Source: SVMC01 sp045601345
Lineage (GTDB): Bacteria; Bacillota; Clostridia; Oscillospirales; Oscillospiraceae
DNA length: 15,420 nt
Assembly (NCBI GenBank): GCA_045601345.1
Contig: JAZRZL010000042.1
Location: 1-15,420 of the forward strand
Direction: 5' to 3'
Part shown: piece after piece, positions 1 through 7,924 of the stretch
Layout: each line of letters begins with the position of its first letter
How positions within the stretch are numbered: position 1 is the first letter of the stretch
Position numbers and translations under genes: made by a program
Notes under the pieces: model-generated
Databases searched by the model: none
The model's input: only the letters and a program-made list of their open reading frames with translations
Told to the model about the DNA's origin: nothing

Positions 1-408
1 GGTACCGGCAGAGGCAAGACCCGGGCTGGACTTCACACCATCGGTATCCGCCGTGATGCTGCCGTCCACACGCAGGAAGTTTTGCAGATCATTGTCGCCG
101 CCGCGGATACCGGCCAGATTCTGGAAGTCATCGCCTTCGGAAGCATAGAAGCCGAAGAACTGATAGTAGCCGTTATTGGCAGAGCCAGTGCTGAAATCAA
201 ATTCCAGAGTAGCAGTCCAGTCACCAGCCACGGGAACAACGATGACATCCTCGGGGTTGGTAGCCTGGTCGCCGGAGTTCTGACCGTTGCAGGTCTCGAA
301 AGCGGGACGGGTAGCAGTCAGGGTCAGACCCTTGCCCTCTGCAATAGCAGCATTTTTCTCGTTGACTACGTCAAACTTTGCAGCATCCTCGGGGTTGGTG
401 AAGTCGAT
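1..408 (-). repeat. Second copy (partial) of 615-bp/205-residue tandem repeat in the GH3 gene
   Basis: This stretch matches 616-1023 at a constant offset of 615 bp, so the encoded domain repeats every 205 residues. Bases 26-123 are identical to 641-738 (98 bp), and another strongly conserved block surrounds 283-345. The domain reads like the ConA-like beta-sandwich found at the C-terminus of GH43 xylosidases (GDWTATLEFDF, YYQFFGFYA, NFLRVDGS). It is probably a carbohydrate-binding module. The copy is cut by the window edge. Confidence 0.9.
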
Positions 409-3400
409 GTTGGGCAGACCGCCGCCGACAACCTCCACATTGAGGCTCTTCAGCGTGAACTGATAGCCCTCGGTCATGCCGGTGTAAGCGTCAATGATGA
501 TCTTATCGGCTTCGATGCCGGTGGCTTCATAGCGGAACATTTCGGTGAATTCATCACCGTCGGCAGAGCGCAGACAGATGTAGGTATCACCTTCCTTGAT
601 GAGCTGGAACCAGTACGTACCGACGGAAGCAAGACCAGGACTGGACTTCACACCATCGGTATCCGCCGTGATGCTGCCGTCCACACGCAGGAAGTTTTGC
701 AGATCATTGTCGCCGCCGCGGATACCGGCCAGATTCTGATAATCATCGCCTTCGCCTGCATAGAAGCCGAAGAACTGATAATAACCGTTATTGGCAGAGC
801 CAGTGCTGAAGTCAAATTCCAGCGTAGCGGTCCAGTCGCCAGCCACAGGAATTTCAACAACGTTTTCGGGGTTGGTTGCCTGATCGCCGGAGTTCTGGCC
901 GTTGCAGGTCTCGAAAGCGGGACGGGTAGCCGTCAGGGTCAGACCCTTGCCCTCGGCAATGGCAATGCCGGTATCGTTGATGATGTCGAACTTGGAAGCA
1001 TCATCGGGGTTGGTGAAGTCAATCGCTACCGTCTGGCTGCTGGTCGCCTTGACCTTGAAGTCGATGGTATAGACTTCGGAAATGCCTGCTTCAGGATCGG
1101 TGCAGGTGATGGTGGTGGTGCCAGGCAGTGCGGTAGCCGGCTTCACATCCACAACCAGGCCTTCCTTAGCAAAAGCGGTGACCTCGGGGATCTTCTTGGA
1201 TTCGAGGGTCATCTTGTAACTGTGCTTATCGGGGTTGAACTTGGCCAGAGGCTCACCATTCACATTGATGCCGTCTACCTTGGCATTTGCCATGACATAG
1301 ACAACAAAATCATCGGTGACGGTCACGCCGTCCAGCTTGCCGGTGGCGGTAATGGTAGCAACACCGGGGCCGACGGTCTTGATAACGCCATTTTCAACCT
1401 TGACAACATTGGGACGGTTGGAGCTGTACTCGAAGGTCATGCCTTCGGGCAGCGGGCAGGACTTGAGGGACTTGATGATGGAGGTCTGCTCCTTGATGAT
1501 GTAGCCGTAGAGCTTTTCGTTGTTCATGGCAACGGTCAACTGCGGATTGACGATCGCGCCTCTATCATAGATGATGCGTTCTTCAATGCCGAGAGCTTCG
1601 TCACCTTCCTGATTGGCCTTGACGGTCAGCAGGACGGGGTATTCATCCATTTCGCCGGAAACGGTGAAGTCAGCAATCAGGTTTGCATGGGCAGAGTCTT
1701 CGCCGACCTGAACCTGATAAGCACCGGTATCGACCTCATAGCAATCCTTTGCTTCATTATAGTAAGCCAGATCGGGGATCTTGACTTCCATCGTGATGGT
1801 CTTGGTTTCACCGGGCTGGAGCTCTACCTTCTGGAAGCCTTCCAGACGGCGAATCGGGCGGTTGAGTTCCTTGGGAGCGTTGGGCTGTGCAATGTAGAGC
1901 TGGGTAACTTCCTTTCCTGCGACCTTGCCGGTGTTCTTGACATTGAAGGAAACCTTCACAGTGTCATTTGCATCGTATGCGCTCTTGTCGATCTTCAGGT
2001 TGGAGTATGCAAAGGTGGTGTAGCTCAGGCCATAGCCGAAGACATAGCTGGGAGCATTTGCGCCAACGTAGTACATATAGGTACGACCGTTGGAGCCATT
2101 GGTTGCATACATATTATAATCGCGGATGCCGGGGATATCGGAGTCGTTCTTATACCAGGTAGCGGTCAGATGGCCAGAGGGGTTGACAGCACCGGTCAGA
2201 ACCTTACCGAAGCCAACACCCTTGCGGATGCCGCCGTAGCTGGACCAGAGGATAGCCTTGACATCATTTTCGAAGGTCTTAACTTCCATGGGACCGCAGG
2301 TCTCCATGACGGCTACAGTATTCGCATTCAGCTTGCCAACATTGGAGATCAGGGTTGCCTGATTGTTGTTCAGTGCAGTGCTGGAGCGGTCGCGGCCTTC
2401 AGAGGAATAGTTGCTGCCGGTACCGACAACAACGATGGCCACATCGGCTGCGCGGATGTCTTCCTCATTGGAGGAGTTCAGGGAGGTGCTGGTGATGTAG
2501 GTGAAGCTGGCATCGGGGTTGACTTCCTTGATGGCATTGGTGATGCCCTTCTGGATGTTGATACGCCACTTGTCATCCTCAGCATGACGCTGCTCGGAGG
2601 AGTACAGACCCAGATACATATCAGTCTGCCAGGAGCCAACAATGGCAACATTGTATGCACCGGAAGCAGGAATATTCAGGGGCAGGATGCCGTCATTCTT
2701 CAGCATGACAACGCCTTCTTCGACCTCGCGGTCAACAAGAGCGATACGCTCGGGGGTATAGTTATTGGTGCCGTTGGCCTTCTGGTCAGCCATACGCTGG
2801 TTGGCAGCGATGGTGTAGGGGTTGTTCTCATCGAACTCGCCGGTAGCGATACGGGCAGTCATCAGACGATGTACGGAAACATCAATAGAGTTCTCGGTGA
2901 AGGTGCCCTTATCGGTCTGGACACCGGCATCGACCATGCCCTGGGACTGGGCATTGTAGTCGCCCACGCTGGCGCTGATGCCGCTGTTGCACTCCAGATC
3001 TTCGCCGTGTGCCAGAGCACCGGCCATCTGCTCTACACTGGTCAGCTTCTTGCCGGTACGGGGGTTGGTGTAGTTCAGGTTGGAGATGGTCTTGGCAGAG
3101 TCGCAGTCAGAGGTGATGTAGCCGGTGAAGCCGAAGGTTTGACGCAGCAGGGTATCCATCAGATAGGAGCTGTAGGAGCAGGGCTCACTATTGAAGGAGC
3201 TGTAAGCGGTCATGACGGAGGAGACATCAGCCATCCGAATGACATTGCGGTAAGGAGCGGTGAAGTACTCACGCAGGGCGCGCAGATCGGAGGTTGCGCC
3301 GCCGCTGGTACGGATCGCTTCGGTGTTGTTGGCGGTGTAGTGCTTGATGGTGGTGTGGGTCTTGAGGTAGCCGGAGGGGTCAATGACATTACCTTCTCTG

Positions 3401-4023
3401 TCCTTGCCTTCCATGCCGTTGACGAAAGCTGCACCCATGATGGAGTTCAGATAAACGTCCTCAGAGTAAGACTCTTCGTTGCGACCCCAGCGGGGGTCAC
3501 GCTGCATGTTGACAGTGGGAGAGTAGAAGTTGATGTTCAGGGCATTGCCCAGATAGTTCTTGACAGAACGCTCACGGCATTCATCAGCGATGGCGATCGC
3601 GCCCTCATAGTAGAGGTCGGGATTCCAGGTAGAGCCCATGGTCAGGCTCTGTGCATAGCTGACATTGTCCTTGGTGCCCTCGGACTGGGGGTTGAGGTTG
3701 TCGCGGAGCAGGCCATGAAGTGCTTCTGCCCACCAGGAATACCGGGCGATATCCTTGGTAGCAGGGGTCTTCAGGGCGCCGCCGCCCAACTGGGATGCAG
3801 GAATGGCGGGAGAGCCTTCAACAAGCTGAGAGCCCTTCTGCTTCAGGGTCATACGGGCAACCAAGTCGGCTGCACGTTCTTCAAAGGAGTAGCTGGTATC
3901 CTCATAAATGGGGATCGCTACCTGCTCCGGCTCTGCTGCGCTGACAATGCCTGCGGGCAACATGCCCAGGCACATAACCAGACACAGAAGCAGCGCCAAA
4001 GCTCTTCTTGCGGTCTTTTTCAT
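1..4023 (-). CDS. Secreted multidomain glycoside hydrolase family 3 (beta-xylosidase/arabinosidase-like), 3' end outside window
   Basis: The reverse strand is open from ATG 4021-4023 to base 1 (1341 codons, no stop), so the C-terminus is missing. The start follows GGAGG at 4030-4034. Residues 1-30 are a signal peptide (KK, then a Leu-rich core, VSAA), so the enzyme is exported. The GH3 N-terminal domain (about 40-390) has WWAEALHGL (97-105), RDPRWGR, the KH pair (K227/H228), and SDCDS with the presumed nucleophile D306. This SDCD form is typical of the plant/bacterial beta-xylosidase-alpha-arabinosidase branch. The GH3 C-terminal domain (about 440-650) has EGRDR with E542 as likely acid/base. 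An FN3-like GH3 module follows (about 670-750), then an Ig-like (Big_2-type) segment near 860-900 and a beta-sandwich segment near 910-990. From about 1000 on there are ConA-like domains in tandem. The catalytic family is secure from motifs. The substrate (xyloside, arabinoside or glucoside) is inferred. No LPXTG or SLH anchor is visible, but the end is not in view. Confidence 0.93.
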   Translation of the reverse strand, partial: MKKTARRALALLLCLVMCLGMLPAGIVSAAEPEQVAIPIYEDTSYSFEERAADLVARMTLKQKGSQLVEGSPAIPASQLGGGALKTPATKDIARYSWWAEALHGLLRDNLNPQSEGTKDNVSYAQSLTMGSTWNPDLYYEGAIAIADECRERSVKNYLGNALNINFYSPTVNMQRDPRWGRNEESYSEDVYLNSIMGAAFVNGMEGKDREGNVIDPSGYLKTHTTIKHYTANNTEAIRTSGGATSDLRALREYFTAPYRNVIRMADVSSVMTAYSSFNSEPCSYSSYLMDTLLRQTFGFTGYITSDCDSAKTISNLNYTNPRTGKKLTSVEQMAGALAHGEDLECNSGISASVGDYNAQSQGMVDAGVQTDKGTFTENSIDVSVHRLMTARIATGEFDENNPYTIAANQRMADQKANGTNNYTPERIALVDREVEEGVVMLKNDGILPLNIPASGAYNVAIVGSWQTDMYLGLYSSEQRHAEDDKWRINIQKGITNAIKEVNPDASFTYITSTSLNSSNEEDIRAADVAIVVVGTGSNYSSEGRDRSSTALNNNQATLISNVGKLNANTVAVMETCGPMEVKTFENDVKAILWSSYGGIRKGVGFGKVLTGAVNPSGHLTATWYKNDSDIPGIRDYNMYATNGSNGRTYMYYVGANAPSYVFGYGLSYTTFAYSNLKIDKSAYDANDTVKVSFNVKNTGKVAGKEVTQLYIAQPNAPKELNRPIRRLEGFQKVELQPGETKTITMEVKIPDLAYYNEAKDCYEVDTGAYQVQVGEDSAHANLIADFTVSGEMDEYPVLLTVKANQEGDEALGIEERIIYDRGAIVNPQLTVAMNNEKLYGYIIKEQTSIIKSLKSCPLPEGMTFEYSSNRPNVVKVENGVIKTVGPGVATITATGKLDGVTVTDDFVVYVMANAKVDGINVNGEPLAKFNPDKHSYKMTLESKKIPEVTAFAKEGLVVDVKPATALPGTTTITCTDPEAGISEVYTIDFKVKATSSQTVAIDFTNPDDASKFDIINDTGIAIAEGKGLTLTATRPAFETCNGQNSGDQATNPENVVEIPVAGDWTATLEFDFSTGSANNGYYQFFGFYAGEGDDYQNLAGIRGGDNDLQNFLRVDGSITADTDGVKSSPGLASVGTYWFQLIKEGDTYICLRSADGDEFTEMFRYEATGIEADKIIIDAYTGMTEGYQFTLKSLNVEVVGGGLPNIDFTNPEDAAKFDVVNEKNAAIAEGKGLTLTATRPAFETCNGQNSGDQATNPEDVIVVPVAGDWTATLEFDFSTGSANNGYYQFFGFYASEGDDFQNLAGIRGGDNDLQNFLRVDGSITADTDGVKSSPGLASAGT
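616..1023 (-). repeat. First copy of 615-bp/205-residue tandem repeat in the GH3 gene
   Basis: This is the upstream (in sense direction) partner of the 1-408 repeat, beginning with IDFTNPDDASKFD against IDFTNPEDAAKFD in the other copy. The complete unit runs on to about 409 and ends with YWFQLIKEGDTYICL and a short beta-rich tail. A ConA/lamininG-like fold is inferred from the alternating beta-strand pattern and its likeness to GH43 C-terminal domains. Confidence 0.9.
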
Positions 4024-4050
4024 AAAGTTCCTCCTTTATTTTTTGGATTG

Positions 4051-4071
4051 TCTCCGGCTACAGAGCCGAGA
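4051..4071 (-). promoter_or_regulatory. Leader inverted repeat of the GH3 gene (possible operator or RNA hairpin)
   Basis: Plus-strand TCTCCGGCT (4051-4059) is mirrored by AGCCGAGA (4064-4071) with a 4-nt loop, giving an 8-bp stem with one bulged base. It lies about 10-30 nt after the predicted transcription start and some 28 nt before the start codon. A repressor operator would fit this position, and so would a 5' UTR stem. No U-tract follows, so it is not an intrinsic terminator. Its function is not known. Confidence 0.45.
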
Positions 4072-4087
4072 CTCCCCTTTAATGCAT

Positions 4088-4116
4088 ATTCTAGCCCTTT
4101 TCTCCCTAAAATTCAA
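4088..4116 (-). promoter_or_regulatory. Sigma-A-type promoter of the GH3 gene
   Basis: Read on the minus strand: TTGAAT (-35, 4111-4116), a 17-nt spacer, and TAGAAT (-10, 4088-4093). Transcription would start near 4081, giving a leader of about 58 nt before the ATG at 4023. The match to consensus and the spacing are good. It is divergent from the heat-shock promoter about 215 bp away. Confidence 0.7.
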
Positions 4117-4214
4117 CAATATAAGTTATTGCATAGAAAAATCTCCAAATCGTAAAAAAACTTTGCCTCATTTTGTGCAATTTTTTAAGGAAATGGAGTT
4201 TTACGGTAATCATC

Positions 4215-4251
4215 TATCCATTGCAGACCGCATCTTGCAGCGCAATGGATA
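4215..4251. repeat. Inverted repeat in the divergent GH3/hrcA region
   Basis: TATCCATTGC (4215-4224) and its exact reverse complement GCAATGGATA (4242-4251) are separated by 17 nt. It lies upstream of both promoters, roughly 100 bp from the GH3 -35 and 80 bp from the hrcA -35. It could be a binding site for a dimeric regulator or the stem of a small transcript. No T-tract follows on either strand and no gene encloses it, so I cannot assign a role. Confidence 0.5.
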
Positions 4252-4331
4252 TTCGATAATCCCCTCACGCGCTCCCACTCCCGATATGGTTAAAACGGGG
4301 AAATCCTTCACAAAATATTAAAAAAGAACTA

Positions 4332-4360
4332 TTGACAATGGGAGTAGATGGTAGTATATT
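4332..4360 (+). promoter_or_regulatory. Sigma-A promoter of the hrcA-grpE-dnaK-dnaJ operon
   Basis: TTGACA (4332-4337) and TATATT (4355-4360) are separated by 17 nt, a near-perfect housekeeping promoter. The predicted start (about 4366-4368) lies inside the CIRCE operator, so HrcA binding would block initiation directly. Confidence 0.88.
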
Positions 4361-4364
4361 ATGC

Positions 4365-4391
4365 TTAGCACTCATGGAGTAAGAGTGCTAA
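4365..4391 (+). promoter_or_regulatory. CIRCE operator (HrcA-binding site)
   Basis: TTAGCACTC (4365-4373), a 9-nt spacer and GAGTGCTAA (4383-4391) form a perfect copy of the CIRCE consensus. CIRCE is the operator through which HrcA represses class I heat-shock genes. It is the only full CIRCE seen in the window, and it controls all four downstream genes from a single position. Confidence 0.97.
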
Positions 4392-4407
4392 CAGAAAGGA
4401 GGCCGCT

Positions 4408-5481
4408 ATGGAACTGACTGACCGAAAAAAACGCATCCTTCGCGCCATTGTGGACAGCTATATCCGCACCGCAGAGCCTGTTGGCTCCAAGGCCATTGCG
4501 GCCATGCCCGACATGAACTTTTCCTCTGCCACCATCCGCAACGAAATGGCAGAGCTGACCACCATGGGGCTTTTAGAGCAGCCGCACACCTCCGCAGGCC
4601 GCATTCCCTCCCCTGCCGGTTACCGCCTGTATATTGATGAGCTGATGCAGGATTACCGTCTCAGCGTGGCAGAAACCCAAAGCCTGAATCAGGCAATGGA
4701 AAACCGCATGGTGGAATTTGACACCGCCATGGCACAGGTCGGCAAGCTGATCTCCAAGCTCACAAACCTTCCCGCCTATACCATCGCCTCTCGCTCCGGG
4801 ACAGCCACGGTCAAGCGCTTTGAGCTGATTCTGGCACAGACGCACAGCTTTATTCTGGTGGTTATGACAAGCAGCGAGGTTGTTAAAAATAAGCTCATCA
4901 AGCTCCCCATTGATGTCACTGAGCAGGATCTTCGGCTTCTCAGTGCTGTACTCAATGCCAGCCTCACCGAGATTCCCGCCGAGGAAATCACCCCCGAGCT
5001 TCTCAACCGCATCACCAGAAGCGCCGGTGCTGCCGGTTCTCTGGTACCCATCATTGTAGATTACACCGTCAATGTGCTTCGTGAGCAGCAGCGCTCCGAC
5101 ATCTACCTGACCGGTCAGACCCGACTGCTCAGCCAGCCGGAATACCGGGATGTGGATAAGGCACAGACCCTGCTGGAAGGACTTGACGAAGAAATGATTT
5201 CCAATCTTCCCGCTACCATCTCGCAGAACAGCCCGGTACAGATCCTTGTCGGCCCGGAAAATGTGGCAAAGGAATTGAAGGATACCTCCGTTGTGATGAC
5301 CCGGTTCGACATTGGTGACGGAATGCAGGGCATGATCGGCGTGGTCGGCCCGACAAGAATGGATTATGCACAGATTACAGCTCGCCTGAGCTATTTTGCA
5401 GAGGGTCTTGGCCGAATGTTCGGCAAGACGGAGCTGCCTTCGGATATCCCGGAAGAACATCACGAGCAGGAGGAAACATAA
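4408..5481 (+). CDS. hrcA: Heat-inducible transcription repressor HrcA
   Basis: A 357-residue cytoplasmic repressor, the usual length for the family. The N-terminal winged helix holds the signature stretch VGSKAIA, then SSATIRNEMAELTTMG and HTSAGRIPS, which form the CIRCE-reading DNA-binding domain. The rest is the dimerisation/regulatory GAF-like part, ending in a Glu-rich tail. The start ATG follows AAAGGAGG (4395-4402) with normal spacing. HrcA is the first gene of the operon and binds the CIRCE just upstream. In the established model the repressor needs GroEL to stay active and is lost when chaperones are titrated by unfolded protein. The last codons overlap the ribosome binding site of grpE, so the two genes are likely translationally coupled. 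Confidence 0.97.
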   Translation: MELTDRKKRILRAIVDSYIRTAEPVGSKAIAAMPDMNFSSATIRNEMAELTTMGLLEQPHTSAGRIPSPAGYRLYIDELMQDYRLSVAETQSLNQAMENRMVEFDTAMAQVGKLISKLTNLPAYTIASRSGTATVKRFELILAQTHSFILVVMTSSEVVKNKLIKLPIDVTEQDLRLLSAVLNASLTEIPAEEITPELLNRITRSAGAAGSLVPIIVDYTVNVLREQQRSDIYLTGQTRLLSQPEYRDVDKAQTLLEGLDEEMISNLPATISQNSPVQILVGPENVAKELKDTSVVMTRFDIGDGMQGMIGVVGPTRMDYAQITARLSYFAEGLGRMFGKTELPSDIPEEHHEQEET

Positions 5482-5484
5482 GTC

Positions 5485-6036
5485 GTGTCTAAGAAAGATA
5501 AGAATCAAACGGAAAGCGCCCAGCAGGAGGAAGTTCAGATTCCCGCCGAGGAAGCAGCGATGCCCGAAACAGAAGCACCTGATACGAAAGCCGCACCCAG
5601 CGAGCTGGAGCTGAAAACACAGGAGCTTGCAAAGGAGCATGAGCAATATCTTCGTCTGGCCGCAGAATATGATAATTTCCGCAAACGCAGTCAAAAGGAA
5701 AAGGACAGCATTTATCTGGATGCCAAAGCAGACACCATCGGGAAATTCCTTCCCGTTTTCGACAATCTTGAACGCGCCGCACAGCAGCCTACCGAGGACG
5801 AGGCCTACAAAAAGGGCGTTGAAATGACGCTGGCCGGTCTGCGGGAGGTCATGCAGAAGATGGGCGTGGAGGAATTCGGCCAGATTGGCGACACCTTCGA
5901 CCCCAACCGCCACAACGCCGTCATGCACATTGAGAAGGAAGACCTCGGAGAAAATGTTCTTGCCCAGGTATTCCAAAAGGGCTTTGCCATCGGTGACAAA
6001 GTGATCCGTTTCGCCATGGTTCAAGTGGCAAATTAA
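5485..6036 (+). CDS. grpE: Nucleotide exchange factor GrpE (GTG start)
   Basis: A 183-residue co-chaperone that releases ADP from DnaK. The start is GTG at 5485, chosen because AGGAGG at 5468-5473 inside the end of hrcA is correctly placed and no ATG is nearby. The hrcA stop is only 3 nt upstream. An acidic, disordered N-terminus (about 1-45) leads into the long dimerising helix (ELKTQELAKEHEQYLRLAAE region). The family core YDNFRKRSQKEK and FLPVFDNLERA follows, and then the C-terminal beta domain with FDPNRHNAVMH, which contacts the DnaK nucleotide-binding domain. Its length and motifs are normal. It is cotranscribed with dnaK, whose start is 39 nt downstream. Confidence 0.96.
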   Translation: MSKKDKNQTESAQQEEVQIPAEEAAMPETEAPDTKAAPSELELKTQELAKEHEQYLRLAAEYDNFRKRSQKEKDSIYLDAKADTIGKFLPVFDNLERAAQQPTEDEAYKKGVEMTLAGLREVMQKMGVEEFGQIGDTFDPNRHNAVMHIEKEDLGENVLAQVFQKGFAIGDKVIRFAMVQVAN

Positions 6037-6075
6037 CCATATATATTATAGTATTGATATAGGAGGATTTTTATT

Positions 6076-7908
6076 ATGAGTAAGATTATCGGTATTGACC
6101 TTGGTACTACCAATTCCTGCGTTGCTGTTATGGAAGGCGGCGAACCCGTCGTTATCGCCAACGCAGAAGGCAACCGCACAACCCCGTCTGTCGTCGCATT
6201 CTCCAAGACTGGTGAACGCATGGTCGGTCAGGTCGCAAAGCGTCAGGCCGTCACCAACCATGAGCGTACCATCAGCTCCATCAAGCGCGAAATGGGTTCC
6301 GATTACAAGGTAGACATTGACGGCAAGAAATACACCCCGCAGGAAATTTCCGCAATGATTCTGCAAAAGCTGAAGGCCGATGCAGAGGCTTATCTGGGCG
6401 GCACGGTCACCGATGCCGTCATCACCGTCCCCGCATATTTCACTGATGCCCAGCGTCAGGCCACCAAGGATGCTGGCAAAATTGCCGGTCTTGAGGTCAA
6501 ACGTATCATCAATGAACCCACCGCCGCAGCACTGGCCTATGGTCTGGATAAGGAATCCGAGCAGAAGATCATGGTTTACGATCTGGGCGGCGGTACCTTC
6601 GACGTTTCCATTCTGGAAATCGGCGAGGGTGTCATTGAAGTTCTGGCTACCGCAGGCAACAACCGTCTGGGCGGCGATGATTTCGATGAATGCATCATGA
6701 AGTATCTGGTCGCAGAATTCAAGAAGGCTGAGGGTGTCGATCTCTCCAGCGATAAGGTTGCCATGCAACGCCTGAAGGAAGCCGCTGAGAAGGCAAAGAT
6801 TGAGCTTTCCGGTGTCACCTCCACCAATGTCAACCTGCCCTATATCACTGCCGATGCCACCGGCCCCAAGCATCTGGATGTTACCCTCACCCGCGCAAAG
6901 TTCAATGAACTGACCGCACATCTGGTGGAAGCCACCATGGGTCCGGTTCGTCAGGCCATGTCCGATGCAGGCCTCAAGTCCTCCGAGCTGAACAAGGTTC
7001 TGCTGGTCGGCGGCTCCAGCCGTATTCCCGCAGTGCAGGATGCTGTCCGCAGCATCACTGGTAAGGAAGGCTTTAAGGGCATCAACCCCGATGAATGCGT
7101 TGCTGTCGGCGCTGCCATTCAGGGCGGCGTGCTGGGCGGCGATGTCAAGGGTCTGCTGCTGCTGGACGTTACCCCGCTGAGCCTCGGCATTGAGACCATG
7201 GGCGGTGTCTTTACCCGTCTGATTGACCGCAACACCACCATCCCCACCAAGAAGAGCCAGATTTTCTCCACCGCTGCCGATGGCCAGACCTCCGTTGAGG
7301 TTCATGTCCTTCAGGGCGAGCGCGAAATGGCCGCTTATAATAAGACCCTTGGCAAGTTCCAGCTGTCCGGCATTGCACCGGCTCCCCGCGGAATTCCGCA
7401 GATTGAGGTCTCCTTTGATATTGATGCCAACGGTATTGTCAATGTTACCGCTAAAGATTTGGGCACTGGCAAGGAGCAGAACATTACCATTACTTCCTCC
7501 TCCAACCTGTCCAAGGACGATATTGATAAGGCCGTGAAGGAAGCAGAGCAGTATGCCGCCGAGGATAAGGCAAGACGTGAAGAAGTGGATGCGCACAATG
7601 CTGCCGAGCAGACCATCTATCAGGCCGAAAAGACCCTTACGGATCTCGGTGATAAGGTCAACGAAAGCGAAAAGGCTCCCATCCTTGCAGCCATTGAAAA
7701 GCTGAAGCAGGAAAACAAGGGCAACAACGTGCAGGCCATTAAGGATGCCACCGATGAACTCCAGAAGGCCTTCTATGCGGTATCCGAAAAGCTGTACCAG
7801 AATGCAGCACCCCAGTCCGATGCCAATCCCGGTGCCGGCTACAATCCCAACGCCGGTGCAGGTGGTGACGGCGTTGTTGATGCCGATTTTGAAGAAGTCA
7901 ACGACTAA
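6076..7908 (+). CDS. dnaK: Chaperone protein DnaK (Hsp70)
   Basis: A 610-residue ATP-driven Hsp70 chaperone of the cytoplasm. Length and layout fit Gram-positive DnaK, which lacks an insertion present in the nucleotide-binding domain of proteobacterial forms. Visible motifs are the N-terminal phosphate loop IGIDLGTTNSCVAV, the second phosphate loop YDLGGGTFDVSIL (near 168-180), and the adenosine-site motif VLLVGGSSRIPAV (near 308). The substrate-binding domain starts after TPLSLGIET, and the helical lid ends in an acidic VDADFEEVND tail. The interdomain linker reads VKGLLLLDV (358-366) instead of the more common VKDVLLLDV. The start follows AGGAGG at 6061-6066. No promoter or CIRCE is seen in the 39-nt gap from grpE, so expression should come from the operon promoter. 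It works with GrpE and DnaJ encoded on either side. Confidence 0.98.
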   Translation: MSKIIGIDLGTTNSCVAVMEGGEPVVIANAEGNRTTPSVVAFSKTGERMVGQVAKRQAVTNHERTISSIKREMGSDYKVDIDGKKYTPQEISAMILQKLKADAEAYLGGTVTDAVITVPAYFTDAQRQATKDAGKIAGLEVKRIINEPTAAALAYGLDKESEQKIMVYDLGGGTFDVSILEIGEGVIEVLATAGNNRLGGDDFDECIMKYLVAEFKKAEGVDLSSDKVAMQRLKEAAEKAKIELSGVTSTNVNLPYITADATGPKHLDVTLTRAKFNELTAHLVEATMGPVRQAMSDAGLKSSELNKVLLVGGSSRIPAVQDAVRSITGKEGFKGINPDECVAVGAAIQGGVLGGDVKGLLLLDVTPLSLGIETMGGVFTRLIDRNTTIPTKKSQIFSTAADGQTSVEVHVLQGEREMAAYNKTLGKFQLSGIAPAPRGIPQIEVSFDIDANGIVNVTAKDLGTGKEQNITITSSSNLSKDDIDKAVKEAEQYAAEDKARREEVDAHNAAEQTIYQAEKTLTDLGDKVNESEKAPILAAIEKLKQENKGNNVQAIKDATDELQKAFYAVSEKLYQNAAPQSDANPGAGYNPNAGAGGDGVVDADFEEVND

Positions 7909-7924
7909 TCAACAATTTTTAACT

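Noticed and set aside
82..4155. A 1357-codon open frame on the plus strand opposite the GH3 gene
   Set aside because: It lies in exact antisense codon register with the GH3 frame and is open because that gene avoids TTA, CTA and TCA codons. The product is repetitive with no family features, and it starts at a TTG with no ribosome binding site. The minus strand shows signal peptide, GH3 motifs, promoter and Shine-Dalgarno.
4573..6024. A 483-codon minus-strand frame across hrcA and grpE
   Set aside because: It spans two unambiguous plus-strand genes and their junction, is Cys/Leu-rich and without recognisable motifs, and so is a shadow frame.
6047..6052. TATAGT before dnaK as the -10 of an internal promoter
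   Set aside because: No acceptable -35 lies 16-18 nt upstream (the bases there read AGTGGC), and no CIRCE is present, so an internal dnaK promoter is not supported.
6046..7596. A 516-codon open frame antisense to dnaK
   Set aside because: Long antisense frames opposite Hsp70 genes are a known by-product of their biased codon use. No promoter or ribosome site supports this one.
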